Part shown: positions 8,141 through 17,191 of the stretch, piece after piece | Layout of the letters: every line of letters starts with the position of its first letter | Numbering within the stretch: the first letter of the stretch is position 1 | Assembly (NCBI GenBank): GCA_015058215.1 | Contig: SVCU01000002.1 | Location: 62,001 to 126,000, forward strand | Origin: Clostridiales bacterium | GTDB lineage: Bacteria > Bacillota > Clostridia > Peptostreptococcales > Anaerovoracaceae | Direction of reading: 5' to 3' | DNA length: 64,000 bases | Translations under genes and position numbers: made by a program | Notes under the pieces: generated by a model | What the model was told of the DNA's origin: nothing | What the model saw: the letters and a program-made list of their open reading frames with translations, nothing else | Databases searched by the model: none

Positions 8141-8226
8141 AAGATGCTCCTTTCTGCCTGCGCCGCCGGAGGTCCGGCGGCAGCCGGGCCGCAGTTCTGC
8201 GGCCCGGTGGCTTTTAGGAGCATCTT
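8141..8226 (-). promoter_or_regulatory. Structured leader sequestering the ZIP ribosome binding site
   Basis: On the minus strand, AAGATGCTCCT (8226-8216) is perfectly complementary to AGGAGCATCTT (8151-8141), which contains the ZIP Shine-Dalgarno. Inside this 11-bp stem lie two further perfect hairpins: 10-bp arms with a 4-nt loop (8184-8207) and 8-9-bp arms (8162-8181). This gives a three-way junction closing 3 nt before the start codon. It resembles no riboswitch class I know. Metal-responsive control is a hypothesis based on the gene it precedes. Confidence 0.6.
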
Positions 8227-8304
8227 ATGTGTTTCGCTTTATTTCTGTGCGCCGCAGGCACTTCCTGCAAACTTCGCGGAGCGCCCTTTGCAGAGTTCCG
8301 CAGG

Positions 8305-9597
8305 CTATTCGGCCTTCTTGGGCAGCATATTTTCCAGCAGGCTTTCGTAGATGGGCGCGTTCTTTAGCAGGATCCCCACCAGACAGGCCACACAGGCCAC
8401 CACGGTAACACCGGCCAGCTGGTTCAGAGAGCCGGACATTTCCACCACCAGCAGAATGCCGGTGAGCGGTGCCCGGACCACGCCGGCGAACATGCCGGCC
8501 ATACCCATGAGGATGCAGTAGAGCATATATTCTTCCGGCAGCCCCAGAAGTTCAATGGCTCCCATACCCATGAGGCCGCCCACCAGGGAGCCCAGCACCA
8601 GCATGGGGAAGAAGATGCCGCCGGGGGCACCGGAGCAGAAGGAAATCATGGAAAAGACGAACTTGACGGCCAGCACCAGCAGCAGAGCCTTCAGGCCATA
8701 GTGGCCGTCCACCACGCTTTCGATGATGTTGTGGCCGCCGCCCAGCGCTTCGGGCATCACCAGAGCCAGGATGCCGGCGCAGACGAAGGGGATCACCATG
8801 CGGACGGTGAGGGAGCACTTCAGCTTGCCGTAAAGCTTCTGCCCCCACAGCAGCACCTTGTTGTACAGGGTGCTGAATGCACCCATCACCACACCGATGA
8901 GGGCGAACACGATGTAATAGCGGTAGGGAACGGAACCGGCAAATTCCATGTGCAGGGTGGCATCCACGCCGAAGAAGGCCTTGGAGACCAGGTCGGCGGA
9001 AATGGCAGCCACCATGGCGGGGAATACGGCACGGCCGCTGAACCGGCGGTGTACCTCTTCCAGGGCGAACATAACGCCGGCCAGAGGGGCGTTGAAGGCG
9101 GCAGCGAGACCGGCGCAGGCACCGCAGACGATCAGATAGCGGCTTTCGTCCTGGTTGCGCTTGGTCAGCTCGCAGGCACCCTGCCCTGCCATGGCACCCA
9201 GCTGGATGGAGGGGCCTTCTCTGCCCAGGGACAGACCCGCCACGATGCACAGGGCACCGCCGATGAACTTTTTCACCAGAACCTTCCACCAGCAGGGATG
9301 GAAGTGGCCGTGGATCTGGCCTTCCACCTGAGGAATGCCGCTGCCTTTGATCAAAGGTTCTCCTTCGGTGATCTTACCCACCAGCAGGGCCAGCAGCACT
9401 AGGCCGGCGAAGAACAGGACGATGGGAAGGGGGCCGGTCAGGCCGCCGATGACCAGGCCGCGCAGGCTGTCCGACCAGGCGATGGCATATCGGTACAGTA
9501 CGGCCACCAGGCCCGAAAGAACCCCCACCAGGGCTGCGTAAAAAAGAAGACGAAAATTATCTTTTCGTTCGGAAACAAAGTGATTCTGAAAATGCAT
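8305..9597 (-). CDS. ClC-family chloride channel/antiporter
   Basis: About 430 residues with 10-12 hydrophobic helices. The ion-selectivity motifs GSGIPQVEGQ, GREGPSIQLG (with the gating Glu) and GGIFFP are all present, so it should be a functional Cl-/H+ exchanger or channel, perhaps fluoride-related or for acid resistance. ATG at 9597 has AGAGAGG about 9 nt upstream; the longer frame up to 9663 has no ribosome binding site. The ZIP gene lies 167 nt downstream on the same strand, so the two may share a transcript. Confidence 0.92.
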   Translation of the reverse strand: MHFQNHFVSERKDNFRLLFYAALVGVLSGLVAVLYRYAIAWSDSLRGLVIGGLTGPLPIVLFFAGLVLLALLVGKITEGEPLIKGSGIPQVEGQIHGHFHPCWWKVLVKKFIGGALCIVAGLSLGREGPSIQLGAMAGQGACELTKRNQDESRYLIVCGACAGLAAAFNAPLAGVMFALEEVHRRFSGRAVFPAMVAAISADLVSKAFFGVDATLHMEFAGSVPYRYYIVFALIGVVMGAFSTLYNKVLLWGQKLYGKLKCSLTVRMVIPFVCAGILALVMPEALGGGHNIIESVVDGHYGLKALLLVLAVKFVFSMISFCSGAPGGIFFPMLVLGSLVGGLMGMGAIELLGLPEEYMLYCILMGMAGMFAGVVRAPLTGILLVVEMSGSLNQLAGVTVVACVACLVGILLKNAPIYESLLENMLPKKAE

Positions 9598-9722
9598 GAT
9601 CCGGAACCTCTCTTTCAGTCTATTTTCAGCGCTCATCTTAGCACTCGGCGGCGGAAAATGCAAGGAAATCGTAAGGACTTTCTTCTTTTAATAAATTGCA
9701 CCGGGTGAAAGAGGGGAGTATA

Positions 9723-11654
9723 ATGGGAACCATGAAACGAAACGATCGACCTCTTCAAAAAAGAATATTGCCAAAAGCCTTCCTGTGGCTGGATTCCGTG
9801 CTGCTGGGGCTGATCTCGTCCTTCGCCTTCTGTTATCGGGGGACTCCTGCCGGCGACACCGCTCTGGAATATTTTCTGGATTCCATCCCCGAAGCGGGAA
9901 TGATGGGTACCTTCTGCTTTCTGGTGCTGACGGCTCTGTACTACCAGCGCCTGAAGGAGGGTGTACCGGTTTTCCGCCTTTCCGCTGCGGTCCTGGGGGT
10001 TCTGTTCAGCATTGCCATGCTGGTGGGCCTGTCCATGAATCTGCACGGCAATCTGTGCCTTCTGTGGGGCAGAGCCGTGGAGATCCCCATCGCGCTGGTG
10101 GTGATCGGCGGCTGGTTCTGTATGTTCTATTTCGTGCTGGAGCTTTTGCTGGAACTGGCGGAAGCCTACGTGCAGCGGCCGCTGAACCCGCCCGGTAAAT
10201 TCCCGGCGCTGGAGCGGTTTGCGGGAGGCCGGGGCCTGCGGCCCGTTCTGACAGCCCTCCTGATCTGCTGGCTGCCCTATCTTCTGGTCTATTTTCCTGC
10301 CTCCCTCTCCTGGGACGGCATCAATCAGCTCAATATGTTTTTCGGTGAAGATCTCTGGAGCAATGCCCATCCGCCCCTGTCCGTGGCGCTGATCGGCAGC
10401 TGTGTGGCTCTGGGCCGCCTGGTGGGCTCCGATAATCTGGGCCTGTTCCTCTACGCGCTGCTGCAGAGCTTCGTGCTGGCGCTGGCCTTCGCCGAAACCC
10501 TGAAAACCATGACGCAGCTGAAGATCTCCATCTGGGTCCGCGCCCTGACGATGGTCTTCTATGCGCTGGTGCCCATCTGGGGAATGTATGCCCAGTGGGC
10601 GGTCAAAGACACCCTTTATACAGCTGCGGTGCAGCTGTTTACGTGCCGGATCGTACAGTTTTCCCGGACTGCCGGCCGAGGGAACCCTGAACCCGGCCGC
10701 GGCGGCAGTGCAGTGCCCGGCGGCCGGATTCCCAAATCCGAACTGCTGCAGGTCTGCCTGTTCGGCCTTCTGGTCTGCCTGCTGCGCAACAACGGCATCC
10801 TTTTGGTGACGGCCACCTTCCTGGCCCTTCTGGTTATGGTGAAGGGCCGCCGCAGCAAACTGGTCTGCGGCAGCGGCTTTGCCGCCGTTCTCGCCCTGTT
10901 CCTCTGCTTCAGCGGCGTGATCCTGCCGGCTCTCGGCATCGGCGGCAGCAGTCCTTCCGAACTGCTTTCCGTCCCTCTGCAGCAAACGGCGCGGGTGGTA
11001 CGGGAGCACGGGGATTCCATTCCGGAAGACATCGAGGCTGCCATCGAAGCCGTGCTGGATGACGGCGATATGACCGTCCTGGGGCAGGTCTATACTCCCC
11101 GCCTTGCGGATCCGGTGAAGGGTGCTTTCGACAACAACTGCACCCCGGAAGAGCGAAACGGCTTCCTGCTGGCCTGGCTGCGGCTGATGTTCCGCCATCC
11201 CGGAACCTGTCTGGATGCCTTTGCGGCCAATACTTACGCCTATTTCTGCCCCGATGCGGACCGCATGGACCTTTTGCTGTATTGTACCGAGATCGAGTCC
11301 AACCCGGCGGTGAACACCGGGTTCTTCGATCTGCACTATGCCGATGAAAGCGGCGTTCTGCGCCATGCTTTGGGCGGCATCGTGCGGGCGCTGGCCCGCT
11401 TCCCCGTGATCTGGCTGTTCTTCAGCCAGGGCTTCTACGGCTGGCTTCTGGCTGCGGTGTTTACCTTCGCTCTGGTGCGCCGCCGCGGCTGCTGGATCCC
11501 GGCCATGATGCCTTCTCTGGCCACGTTCCTCATGTGCCTGCTGTCGGCGGTCAACGGCGAATTCCGCTATCTGCTGCCGGTGATGGCGGCAGCCCCTCTG
11601 CTGCTGGCTCTGGTGCTGCGGAAGCAGGCGGCCGAGGATCGCGATGCCGCATAA
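9723..11654 (+). CDS. Large polytopic membrane protein, DUF6020-like
   Basis: About 643 residues with at least ten hydrophobic segments. The conserved stretch PASLSWDGINQLNMFFG followed by NAHPPLSV matches what I know of DUF6020 membrane proteins, whose folds recall lipid-linked glycosyltransferases (GT-C). A non-membrane region lies at about residues 400-520. A Gly/Pro/Arg-rich insert (TAGRGNPEPGRGGSAVPGGR) near residue 318 interrupts a helix-rich region and looks like extra sequence. ATG at 9723 follows GAGGGGAG. A role in cell-envelope glycans is inference only. Confidence 0.75.
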   Translation: MGTMKRNDRPLQKRILPKAFLWLDSVLLGLISSFAFCYRGTPAGDTALEYFLDSIPEAGMMGTFCFLVLTALYYQRLKEGVPVFRLSAAVLGVLFSIAMLVGLSMNLHGNLCLLWGRAVEIPIALVVIGGWFCMFYFVLELLLELAEAYVQRPLNPPGKFPALERFAGGRGLRPVLTALLICWLPYLLVYFPASLSWDGINQLNMFFGEDLWSNAHPPLSVALIGSCVALGRLVGSDNLGLFLYALLQSFVLALAFAETLKTMTQLKISIWVRALTMVFYALVPIWGMYAQWAVKDTLYTAAVQLFTCRIVQFSRTAGRGNPEPGRGGSAVPGGRIPKSELLQVCLFGLLVCLLRNNGILLVTATFLALLVMVKGRRSKLVCGSGFAAVLALFLCFSGVILPALGIGGSSPSELLSVPLQQTARVVREHGDSIPEDIEAAIEAVLDDGDMTVLGQVYTPRLADPVKGAFDNNCTPEERNGFLLAWLRLMFRHPGTCLDAFAANTYAYFCPDADRMDLLLYCTEIESNPAVNTGFFDLHYADESGVLRHALGGIVRALARFPVIWLFFSQGFYGWLLAAVFTFALVRRRGCWIPAMMPSLATFLMCLLSAVNGEFRYLLPVMAAAPLLLALVLRKQAAEDRDAA

Positions 11655-11664
11655 ATGAAAAACA

Positions 11665-11706
11665 AAAACCTGCCCGGGCGGTTTGGCTGCCGGGGCAGGT
11701 TTTTTC
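11665..11706 (+). terminator. Rho-independent terminator
   Basis: AACCTGCCC and GGGGCAGGTT arms around a 13-nt loop, then TTTTT, 11 nt after the DUF6020-like gene. Confidence 0.8.
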
Positions 11707-11731
11707 TGCTGCATTGCAGAGACAAAAACGA

Positions 11732-11762
11732 AAAAACCAGTGATCGAAAATCACTGGTTTTC
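11732..11762 (-). terminator. Terminator of tRNA-Lys
   Basis: On the minus strand AACCAGTGAT, a short loop and ATCACTGGTT are followed by TTTTTCG and more T, immediately 3' of the tRNA. Confidence 0.75.
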
Positions 11763-11764
11763 AC

Positions 11765-11840
11765 TGGTACACCCTCAGGGGCTCGAACCCTGGACACCCT
11801 GATTAAGAGTCAGGTGCTCTACCAACTGAGCTAAGGATGC
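11765..11840 (-). tRNA. tRNA-Lys (anticodon CTT)
   Basis: A 76-nt cloverleaf on the minus strand with encoded CCA. The D-arm region is TAGCTCAGTTGGTAGAGC, the anticodon loop CTCTTAA gives anticodon CTT, and the T-loop is GGTTCGAGCC. The acceptor stem GCATCCT pairs with AGGGTGT through two G-U pairs. Confidence 0.93.
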
Positions 11841-12152
11841 ATGTCCTGTTTCGCAAGAACATCACTGATTATATCGTTACCCTTACAGTTTGTCAAGCAC
11901 AAAAATAAAAAATCTCAAAAATATTTTAGGCCGGGTGTCCGGGTGCTTTTTGGGGCAAACTATCGGTGGCTCTGCTGTGCCGTATTTCCTTGTTTCCGGT
12001 CCGTTTGCAGCGGCAGTTTTCCTTGCCTTTGCACACGGAATATATTATAATGTAAGTTGAACTTTTAGGCGCTTGGTCCCGGCTGTTTCAACGGCATCCG
12101 GACCTGCGTCCTGACCATAGATAGAACCAGTCGCAGAAACGGAGGAAACAAG
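11841..12152. other. Intergenic region, AT-rich then promoter
   Basis: About 310 nt between tRNA-Lys and the zinc-ribbon gene. Apart from the promoter at 12023-12051 and a roughly 100-nt leader, I see no gene or repeat. Confidence 0.6.
12023..12051 (+). promoter_or_regulatory. Sigma-A promoter of the zinc-ribbon gene
   Basis: TTGCCT, a 17-nt spacer, TATAAT; about 100 nt upstream of the ATG at 12153. Confidence 0.75.
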
Positions 12153-13388
12153 ATGTATTGCAGAAAATGCGGAATGATCATGGCAGACGATGATTGCTTT
12201 TGCACTCGCTGCGGAACCCCCGTAAGACGTCCCGCCGAAGAACAGGCTCCCGCCCGGCCCAGTGCCGCGGCCTACAATCCGGAGTTCACCTGGAATGTGC
12301 AGGAATTTCCTGCAGAACCCCGCAAGACTGCCGACATCGATTTCCAGTGGGGCCCCGCCCAGGGTGCACAGGGCCGTCGGGCCTATGTGGTAGACGAGAG
12401 AAGACCGCTGTTCTTCTCCACCGGCGAAAGCTACGGTGCACCGGAGGAACCCCGCCCCAGACCGGCCTACGCCGATCCTCTGGCCGGCGAAAATCCCTGG
12501 CAGCAGAAAGGTCTTTACCAGACCTCGCCCGAGACCCAGACCTTCCGCCGTTCCAAGGTGCAGACCATGGAGATCCCTGCCGCGAAGCCGGAAGAACCGG
12601 CAGCTCCCGCCGCGGACGAGCCCATCACCGGCCACCGCCTGGAAGAAGAACTCTTCCGTGAAATGGAAGAATCCACCCGCCAGGCCCGGGAACGCCATGA
12701 AGAAAAATTTTATACCTTCAGCAAGAAAAACGAGGAATTCCAGCGTCTTTTAGACCGGGAATACGAAAAGATCCGCCGCAACGGCACCCCCGCCGAGCGT
12801 CCCGCGAACTTCTTCTCTCTGGACGAAGATCCCATCCCCGCTTCCCTGCGGGAAGACTTCGAGCCCGTAAGCGCACCGGAAGAGCCCGCCAAGCCGGCAC
12901 CCAAGTCCGCTAAGGCTGCAGAAAAAGCCAGGGCTGCAGAGCCCATGACCATCTGGGAAGAGATCCGGGCCGATCTGGAACGGGAAGCCGCCGCACGGGA
13001 AGCTGCCGAGCGGGCAGGCGGTAAGAGCGCAGGCGCAGAACCTGCCGAGAGCGCAGCCCCCAAAGAATCTGCCGCAGCAGCCGAACTCGCCGCCGCTAAG
13101 GAGACTGTCGCAGCGGAACCCGCCGGTGAGCTGGCCGTAAAGGCCTCCGAAGAGACCGCCCTGGCCCAGACCCTTCCGCCTCTCTGGTTCGAACTGGAAG
13201 ACGATGAAGAACCGGAAAAGAAGGGCATCTTCTGGAAAGTGCTGCTGGGCGTTCTGATCTTCCTGCTGCTCCTGGTGGGCGCCGCCTTTGCGGTGAAGCA
13301 GTTCCTGCCCGACTCCGGTGCAGCCGAGCTGGTCACCAGCGCAGAGAATGTGATCCTTGAAATCTGGAACACCTTGTTCGGCGAATAA
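12153..13388 (+). CDS. Zinc-ribbon protein with C-terminal membrane anchor
   Basis: A 411-residue protein. The N-terminus MYCRKCGMIMADDDCFCTRC is a zinc ribbon with two Cys pairs (3/6 and 17/20). A long low-complexity middle follows, rich in Pro, Glu, Ala and Lys, with coiled-coil character around residues 150-210. A single membrane helix lies near residues 362-383 (WKVLLGVLIFLLLLVGAAF), with about 25 residues beyond it. The architecture suggests a cytoplasmic ribbon domain on a disordered tether to the membrane. Function is unknown. AGGAAAC precedes ATG. It is probably expressed with the UPF0182 gene downstream. Confidence 0.75.
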   Translation: MYCRKCGMIMADDDCFCTRCGTPVRRPAEEQAPARPSAAAYNPEFTWNVQEFPAEPRKTADIDFQWGPAQGAQGRRAYVVDERRPLFFSTGESYGAPEEPRPRPAYADPLAGENPWQQKGLYQTSPETQTFRRSKVQTMEIPAAKPEEPAAPAADEPITGHRLEEELFREMEESTRQARERHEEKFYTFSKKNEEFQRLLDREYEKIRRNGTPAERPANFFSLDEDPIPASLREDFEPVSAPEEPAKPAPKSAKAAEKARAAEPMTIWEEIRADLEREAAAREAAERAGGKSAGAEPAESAAPKESAAAAELAAAKETVAAEPAGELAVKASEETALAQTLPPLWFELEDDEEPEKKGIFWKVLLGVLIFLLLLVGAAFAVKQFLPDSGAAELVTSAENVILEIWNTLFGE

Positions 13389-13400
13389 CACTCGTGATTT

Positions 13401-13434
13401 AGGGCTCCGCCACCCGGCGGGGCCCTGGGTTTTT
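13401..13434 (+). terminator. Probable Rho-independent terminator
   Basis: AGGGCTCCGCC, loop ACCC, GGCGGGGCCCT (11 pairs with one G-T), then GGGTTTTT. Confidence 0.65.
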
Positions 13435-13503
13435 GAACGATAAGCTGCGGGCCCTGCCGCGATCGCCCGCAGCCTCTCAATAGATTGGAAAGGAATTAGG
13501 GAT

Positions 13504-16353
13504 ATGACCAAACAGAAAAAAACACTCCTGATCATCGGGGCTGTCCTTCTGCTGGCTTTCGCCACAGTGGCCGCCCTCCTCACCTTCATCACGGACTTCC
13601 TGTGGTTCCGCGAAGTGGGTTACACCTCCGTCTTTCTGAAGGAGCTGACCACCCAGCTGACCCTGGGCGTTCCCACCTTCCTGGTGATCACCCTGCTGAA
13701 CTTCCTCTACCTGCTGGCCCTGAAAAAGAGCTATTACAAGAAATGCAGAGTGGACGGCGCAGCCTGCACCGTGAAGGAAAAGCATGTGAACCTGATCGCC
13801 CTGGGCGTCAGTGCCGTTTTCGGCCTGCTGACCACCCTGAACACGGTGACCGCCCTCTGGTATGAGATCCTGCAGTTCGTCAACAGCACGGAGTACGGTC
13901 TGGCAGACCCCATCTTCAATCAGGATATCTCCTTCTACCTGTTCCGGTACGACTTCCTGCAGCAGATGGTGGGCGTGCTCATCGGTGTGGTGCTCGCCTT
14001 CGTGTTGGTTTCCGTGGTGTTCTATGGCATTTTGCTGATGGTACGCAAACCCATGGCAGACTTCACCGCGCAGGAAGAGAGCGCCGATCCGGAAAAAGAG
14101 ACCCTCTTTGGCAAGTTCGTGAAGAACTCCCCCTTCGGCCAGACCGCCCGTGACGTACAGGCCATGGACGGCGGCAGAGCCAAGCAGTTCGTGGCCATTC
14201 TGACCCGTCAGCTGCAGGTGCTGGGCGTTCTGTTCTTCCTGCTGATGGGTGTCAGCTTCTGGCTGAAGCAGTACAGCCTGCTGTATTCCGATACCGGCCT
14301 GCTGTACGGCGCCGGTTACACCGATATCACCATTACGCTGAATGTTTACCGGGTACTGATGGTGCTGTCCGCGCTGGCAGCGGTATTCTTCCTGGTGGGC
14401 GTGCAGAAAAAGAAGCTGAAGACTGCCCTTCTGATCCCCGTGCTGATGATCCTGGTCTCCGTGGCCGGCGGCGGCATCGCTTCCGCCGTGCAGAGCCTGG
14501 TGGTAGCCCCCGACGAAATCTCCAAGGAATCGCAGTACCTGGCTAACAATATCCAGTACACCCAGCATGCCTACGACCTGGCAGACATTGAAATCAGAGA
14601 CTTCGCCGCCAGTGCAAACCTGACCGCCGAAGACATCAACAACAATCTGGGAACCATTACCAACATTCGCATCAACGATTTCGACCCCGCGGAAAAGTTC
14701 TACAACCAGACCCAGTCCATCCGTTCTTACTACACCTTCAACGATGTAGACGTGGACCGGTACATGATCGACGGCGAATACACCCAGACCTTCCTCTCCG
14801 CCCGTGAGATCGATCAGGCCCAGATCGCTTCCCAGCCTTGGCTGTCCCTGCACCTGAAGTACACCCACGGCTATGGCATTACCCTCTCCCGGGTGGACCG
14901 CATCACCGAAAGCGGTCAGCCGGAAATGCTGGTCAGCGGCGTTCCTCCCGTTTCTGTTACGGAAGACATTCAGGTGGATCAGCCCGCCATCTACTTCGGG
15001 GAAAGCACCGATCACTACATCGTGGTCAACACCAGCGAGCAGGAATTCGACTATCCCCTGGGTGACAGCAACGCATACACCACCTACGAAGGCGATGCGG
15101 GCATCCCCCTCACCTTCTTCAACCGTCTGCTGTTCTCCGCAAGAGAGCAGAGCATGAAGCTGCTGGTCTCCACCAACATCACCGAGGAATCCCGCATCAT
15201 CATCAACCGGAACATCATGGACCGGGTGCAGATGATCGCTCCCTTCCTGTCCTACGACGGCGATCCTTACATTGTGGCTGAGGACGGCAAGCTCTACTGG
15301 ATCATCGATGCCTACACCTACAGCAGCAACTTCCCCTACTCCGAGCCTTACAGCGAGAAGTCCGATGTGAACTACATCCGCAACTCCATCAAGGTCATCG
15401 TGGATGCCTACAACGGCGACGTGAACTTCTATCTGGTGGACGAAGAGGACCCCATCGCCAAGACCCTGCAGAAGATCTACCCGGGCCTGCTGCAGGATGC
15501 AGCCAAGATGCCGCAGTCTCTGCAGGCACACCTGCGTTATCCCAACACCCTCTTCGGCATCCAGGCGGAAATGTACGCCAAGTACCACATGAACGATGTG
15601 GAAGTGTTCTACCAGTCCGAAGACAAATGGAACATCGCCAACGAAATGTACGGCACTGCCGAACAGCCCATGACTCCCCAGTACTACATCCTGAATCTGC
15701 CCGGGGAGGACCATGTGGAATTCATCAGTTCCATCCCCTACACCCCTGCCGGCAAGCAGAACATGACTGCCCTTCTGGTGATGCGCAACGACGGTGCCCA
15801 CTACGGTGAAATGATCCTGTACCAGCTGCCCAAATCCCGGGTGACCTACGGACCTCGCCAGATCGAGTCCCAGATCGACCAGGATACCAAGATCAGCCAG
15901 GACTTCTCCCTGTGGAGCCAGGCCGGTTCCAATTATATCCGGGGCAATATGTTCGTCATTCCCATCGAAGACTCCCTGATCTACGTGGAACCCATCTATC
16001 TGGAAGCTTCCAGCAGCAGCCTTCCCGAAGTGAAGCGGGTCATCGTGTACTACAACGAGCAGCTGGCCTATGCCGAGACTCTGAACGAAGCGCTGATGCA
16101 GCTTTTCGGAGATTATACCGATCCCGGCACGTCCGATGACCCCGCAGACGATCCTTCCCAGGGGGATACTCCCGGCCAGGGCGGCGAAGGCGGCACTCTG
16201 GCAGACATGACCATGAGCCAGCTGGCCAAGGCAGCAAGCGAAGCCTACGAACAGGCGCTGCAGGCACAGCGCAACGGCGACTGGGCATCCTATGGTAAGT
16301 ATCTGAAGGAACTGGAAATTTATCTCAACGAACTGAACCTTCGGGCGGAGTAA
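13504..16353 (+). CDS. UPF0182 family large membrane protein
   Basis: A 949-residue protein of the UPF0182 (COG1615) family, known from Actinobacteria and Clostridia but without assigned function. The first ~330 residues contain about seven membrane helices. The opening WFREVGYTSVFLKEL motif is typical of the family. The remaining ~600 residues form a predicted extracellular domain. A Pro/Gly/Asp-rich linker (residues 878-900) leads to a short helical tail. The full family length is present and intact. AAAGGAATTAGGG precedes ATG. The upstream neighbour also has a membrane anchor, but no functional link is shown. Confidence 0.9.
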   Translation: MTKQKKTLLIIGAVLLLAFATVAALLTFITDFLWFREVGYTSVFLKELTTQLTLGVPTFLVITLLNFLYLLALKKSYYKKCRVDGAACTVKEKHVNLIALGVSAVFGLLTTLNTVTALWYEILQFVNSTEYGLADPIFNQDISFYLFRYDFLQQMVGVLIGVVLAFVLVSVVFYGILLMVRKPMADFTAQEESADPEKETLFGKFVKNSPFGQTARDVQAMDGGRAKQFVAILTRQLQVLGVLFFLLMGVSFWLKQYSLLYSDTGLLYGAGYTDITITLNVYRVLMVLSALAAVFFLVGVQKKKLKTALLIPVLMILVSVAGGGIASAVQSLVVAPDEISKESQYLANNIQYTQHAYDLADIEIRDFAASANLTAEDINNNLGTITNIRINDFDPAEKFYNQTQSIRSYYTFNDVDVDRYMIDGEYTQTFLSAREIDQAQIASQPWLSLHLKYTHGYGITLSRVDRITESGQPEMLVSGVPPVSVTEDIQVDQPAIYFGESTDHYIVVNTSEQEFDYPLGDSNAYTTYEGDAGIPLTFFNRLLFSAREQSMKLLVSTNITEESRIIINRNIMDRVQMIAPFLSYDGDPYIVAEDGKLYWIIDAYTYSSNFPYSEPYSEKSDVNYIRNSIKVIVDAYNGDVNFYLVDEEDPIAKTLQKIYPGLLQDAAKMPQSLQAHLRYPNTLFGIQAEMYAKYHMNDVEVFYQSEDKWNIANEMYGTAEQPMTPQYYILNLPGEDHVEFISSIPYTPAGKQNMTALLVMRNDGAHYGEMILYQLPKSRVTYGPRQIESQIDQDTKISQDFSLWSQAGSNYIRGNMFVIPIEDSLIYVEPIYLEASSSSLPEVKRVIVYYNEQLAYAETLNEALMQLFGDYTDPGTSDDPADDPSQGDTPGQGGEGGTLADMTMSQLAKAASEAYEQALQAQRNGDWASYGKYLKELEIYLNELNLRAE

Positions 16354-16421
16354 GGCTTCGTTTTTCGGGCAAAATTCCCCTGTGGAATTAGACAAACCTT
16401 GAAAAACAGCCCTTTCCGCCG

Positions 16422-16450
16422 TTGACAGGCCAATAGAAAAAGGTTATACT
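16422..16450 (+). promoter_or_regulatory. Strong sigma-A promoter of the scaffold/GGGtGRT operon
   Basis: TTGACA, a 17-nt spacer, TATACT, 34 nt upstream of the start codon at 16484. Confidence 0.85.
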
Positions 16451-16483
16451 AAAGCGCAACTATGTGAAAAAGGAGAGACGAAA

Positions 16484-17176
16484 ATGAATTATTCACATGA
16501 AGTAGAAAAAATGTGCGTAGTGGCTAAGGGTCCTCACCACGGTCCCGCTCCCATTCCCGAAGAAGGCAAATGGGTAAAGCCCTATCAGATCGCTGATATT
16601 TCCGGTCTGACCCACGGTGTAGGCTGGTGTGCACCTCAGCAGGGTGCCTGCAAGCTGACCCTGAACGTTAAGGACGGCATCATCGAAGAAGCTCTGGTAG
16701 AAACCCTGGGCTGCTCCGGTATGACTCACTCCGCAGCTATGGCAAGTGAAATCCTGGTAGGCAAGACCCTGCTGGAAGCTCTGAACACTGACCTGGTCTG
16801 CGACGCAATCAACGTAGCAATGCGCGAACTGTTCCTGCAGATCGTTTACGGCCGTACTCAGACCGCTTTCTCCGAAGATGGTCTGCCCATCGGCGCAGGT
16901 CTGGAAGACCTGGGCAAGGGCCTCCGTTCTCAGGTTGGTACCATCTTCTCCACCAAGACCAAGGGCGTTCGTTACCTGGAAATGGCTGAAGGCTACATCA
17001 CCAAGCTGGCTCTGGATGAAGACAACGAAGTCATCGGCTACGAATTCGTTCGCATGGGCAAGATGATGGAAGACATCCGCCGCGGTGTTGAACCCGGTGA
17101 AGCACTGAAGAAGAACATGGGGACCTATGGCCGCTTTGCTGGCGCTGCCAAGTACATCGATCCCCGTGAAGAATAA
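16484..17176 (+). CDS. NifU/IscU-like iron-sulfur scaffold protein paired with GGGtGRT
   Basis: A 230-residue protein. The central part resembles the IscU/NifU N-terminal fold: the region ending ETLGCSGMTHSAAMAS carries one conserved Cys, and GWCAPQQGACK carries two more. It belongs to the type encoded directly before GGGtGRT proteins in anaerobic Bacillota. It probably holds an iron-sulfur cluster or sulfur, but its client is unknown. Codon use is biased to favoured codons (GCT, CGT, GTT) compared with neighbours, and the promoter is near consensus, so high expression is likely. The next gene starts 15 nt downstream behind GGGAGG. Confidence 0.85.
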   Translation: MNYSHEVEKMCVVAKGPHHGPAPIPEEGKWVKPYQIADISGLTHGVGWCAPQQGACKLTLNVKDGIIEEALVETLGCSGMTHSAAMASEILVGKTLLEALNTDLVCDAINVAMRELFLQIVYGRTQTAFSEDGLPIGAGLEDLGKGLRSQVGTIFSTKTKGVRYLEMAEGYITKLALDEDNEVIGYEFVRMGKMMEDIRRGVEPGEALKKNMGTYGRFAGAAKYIDPREE

Positions 17177-17191
17177 GGGAGGTTCAAGGCA

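Noticed and set aside
9633..11714. 693-codon open frame opposite the DUF6020-like gene
   Set aside because: Antisense shadow; Gln/His-rich product without family features.
13477..16395. 972-codon open frame opposite the UPF0182 gene
   Set aside because: Same antisense effect; low-complexity product rich in Gln, His and Val, no start signals.
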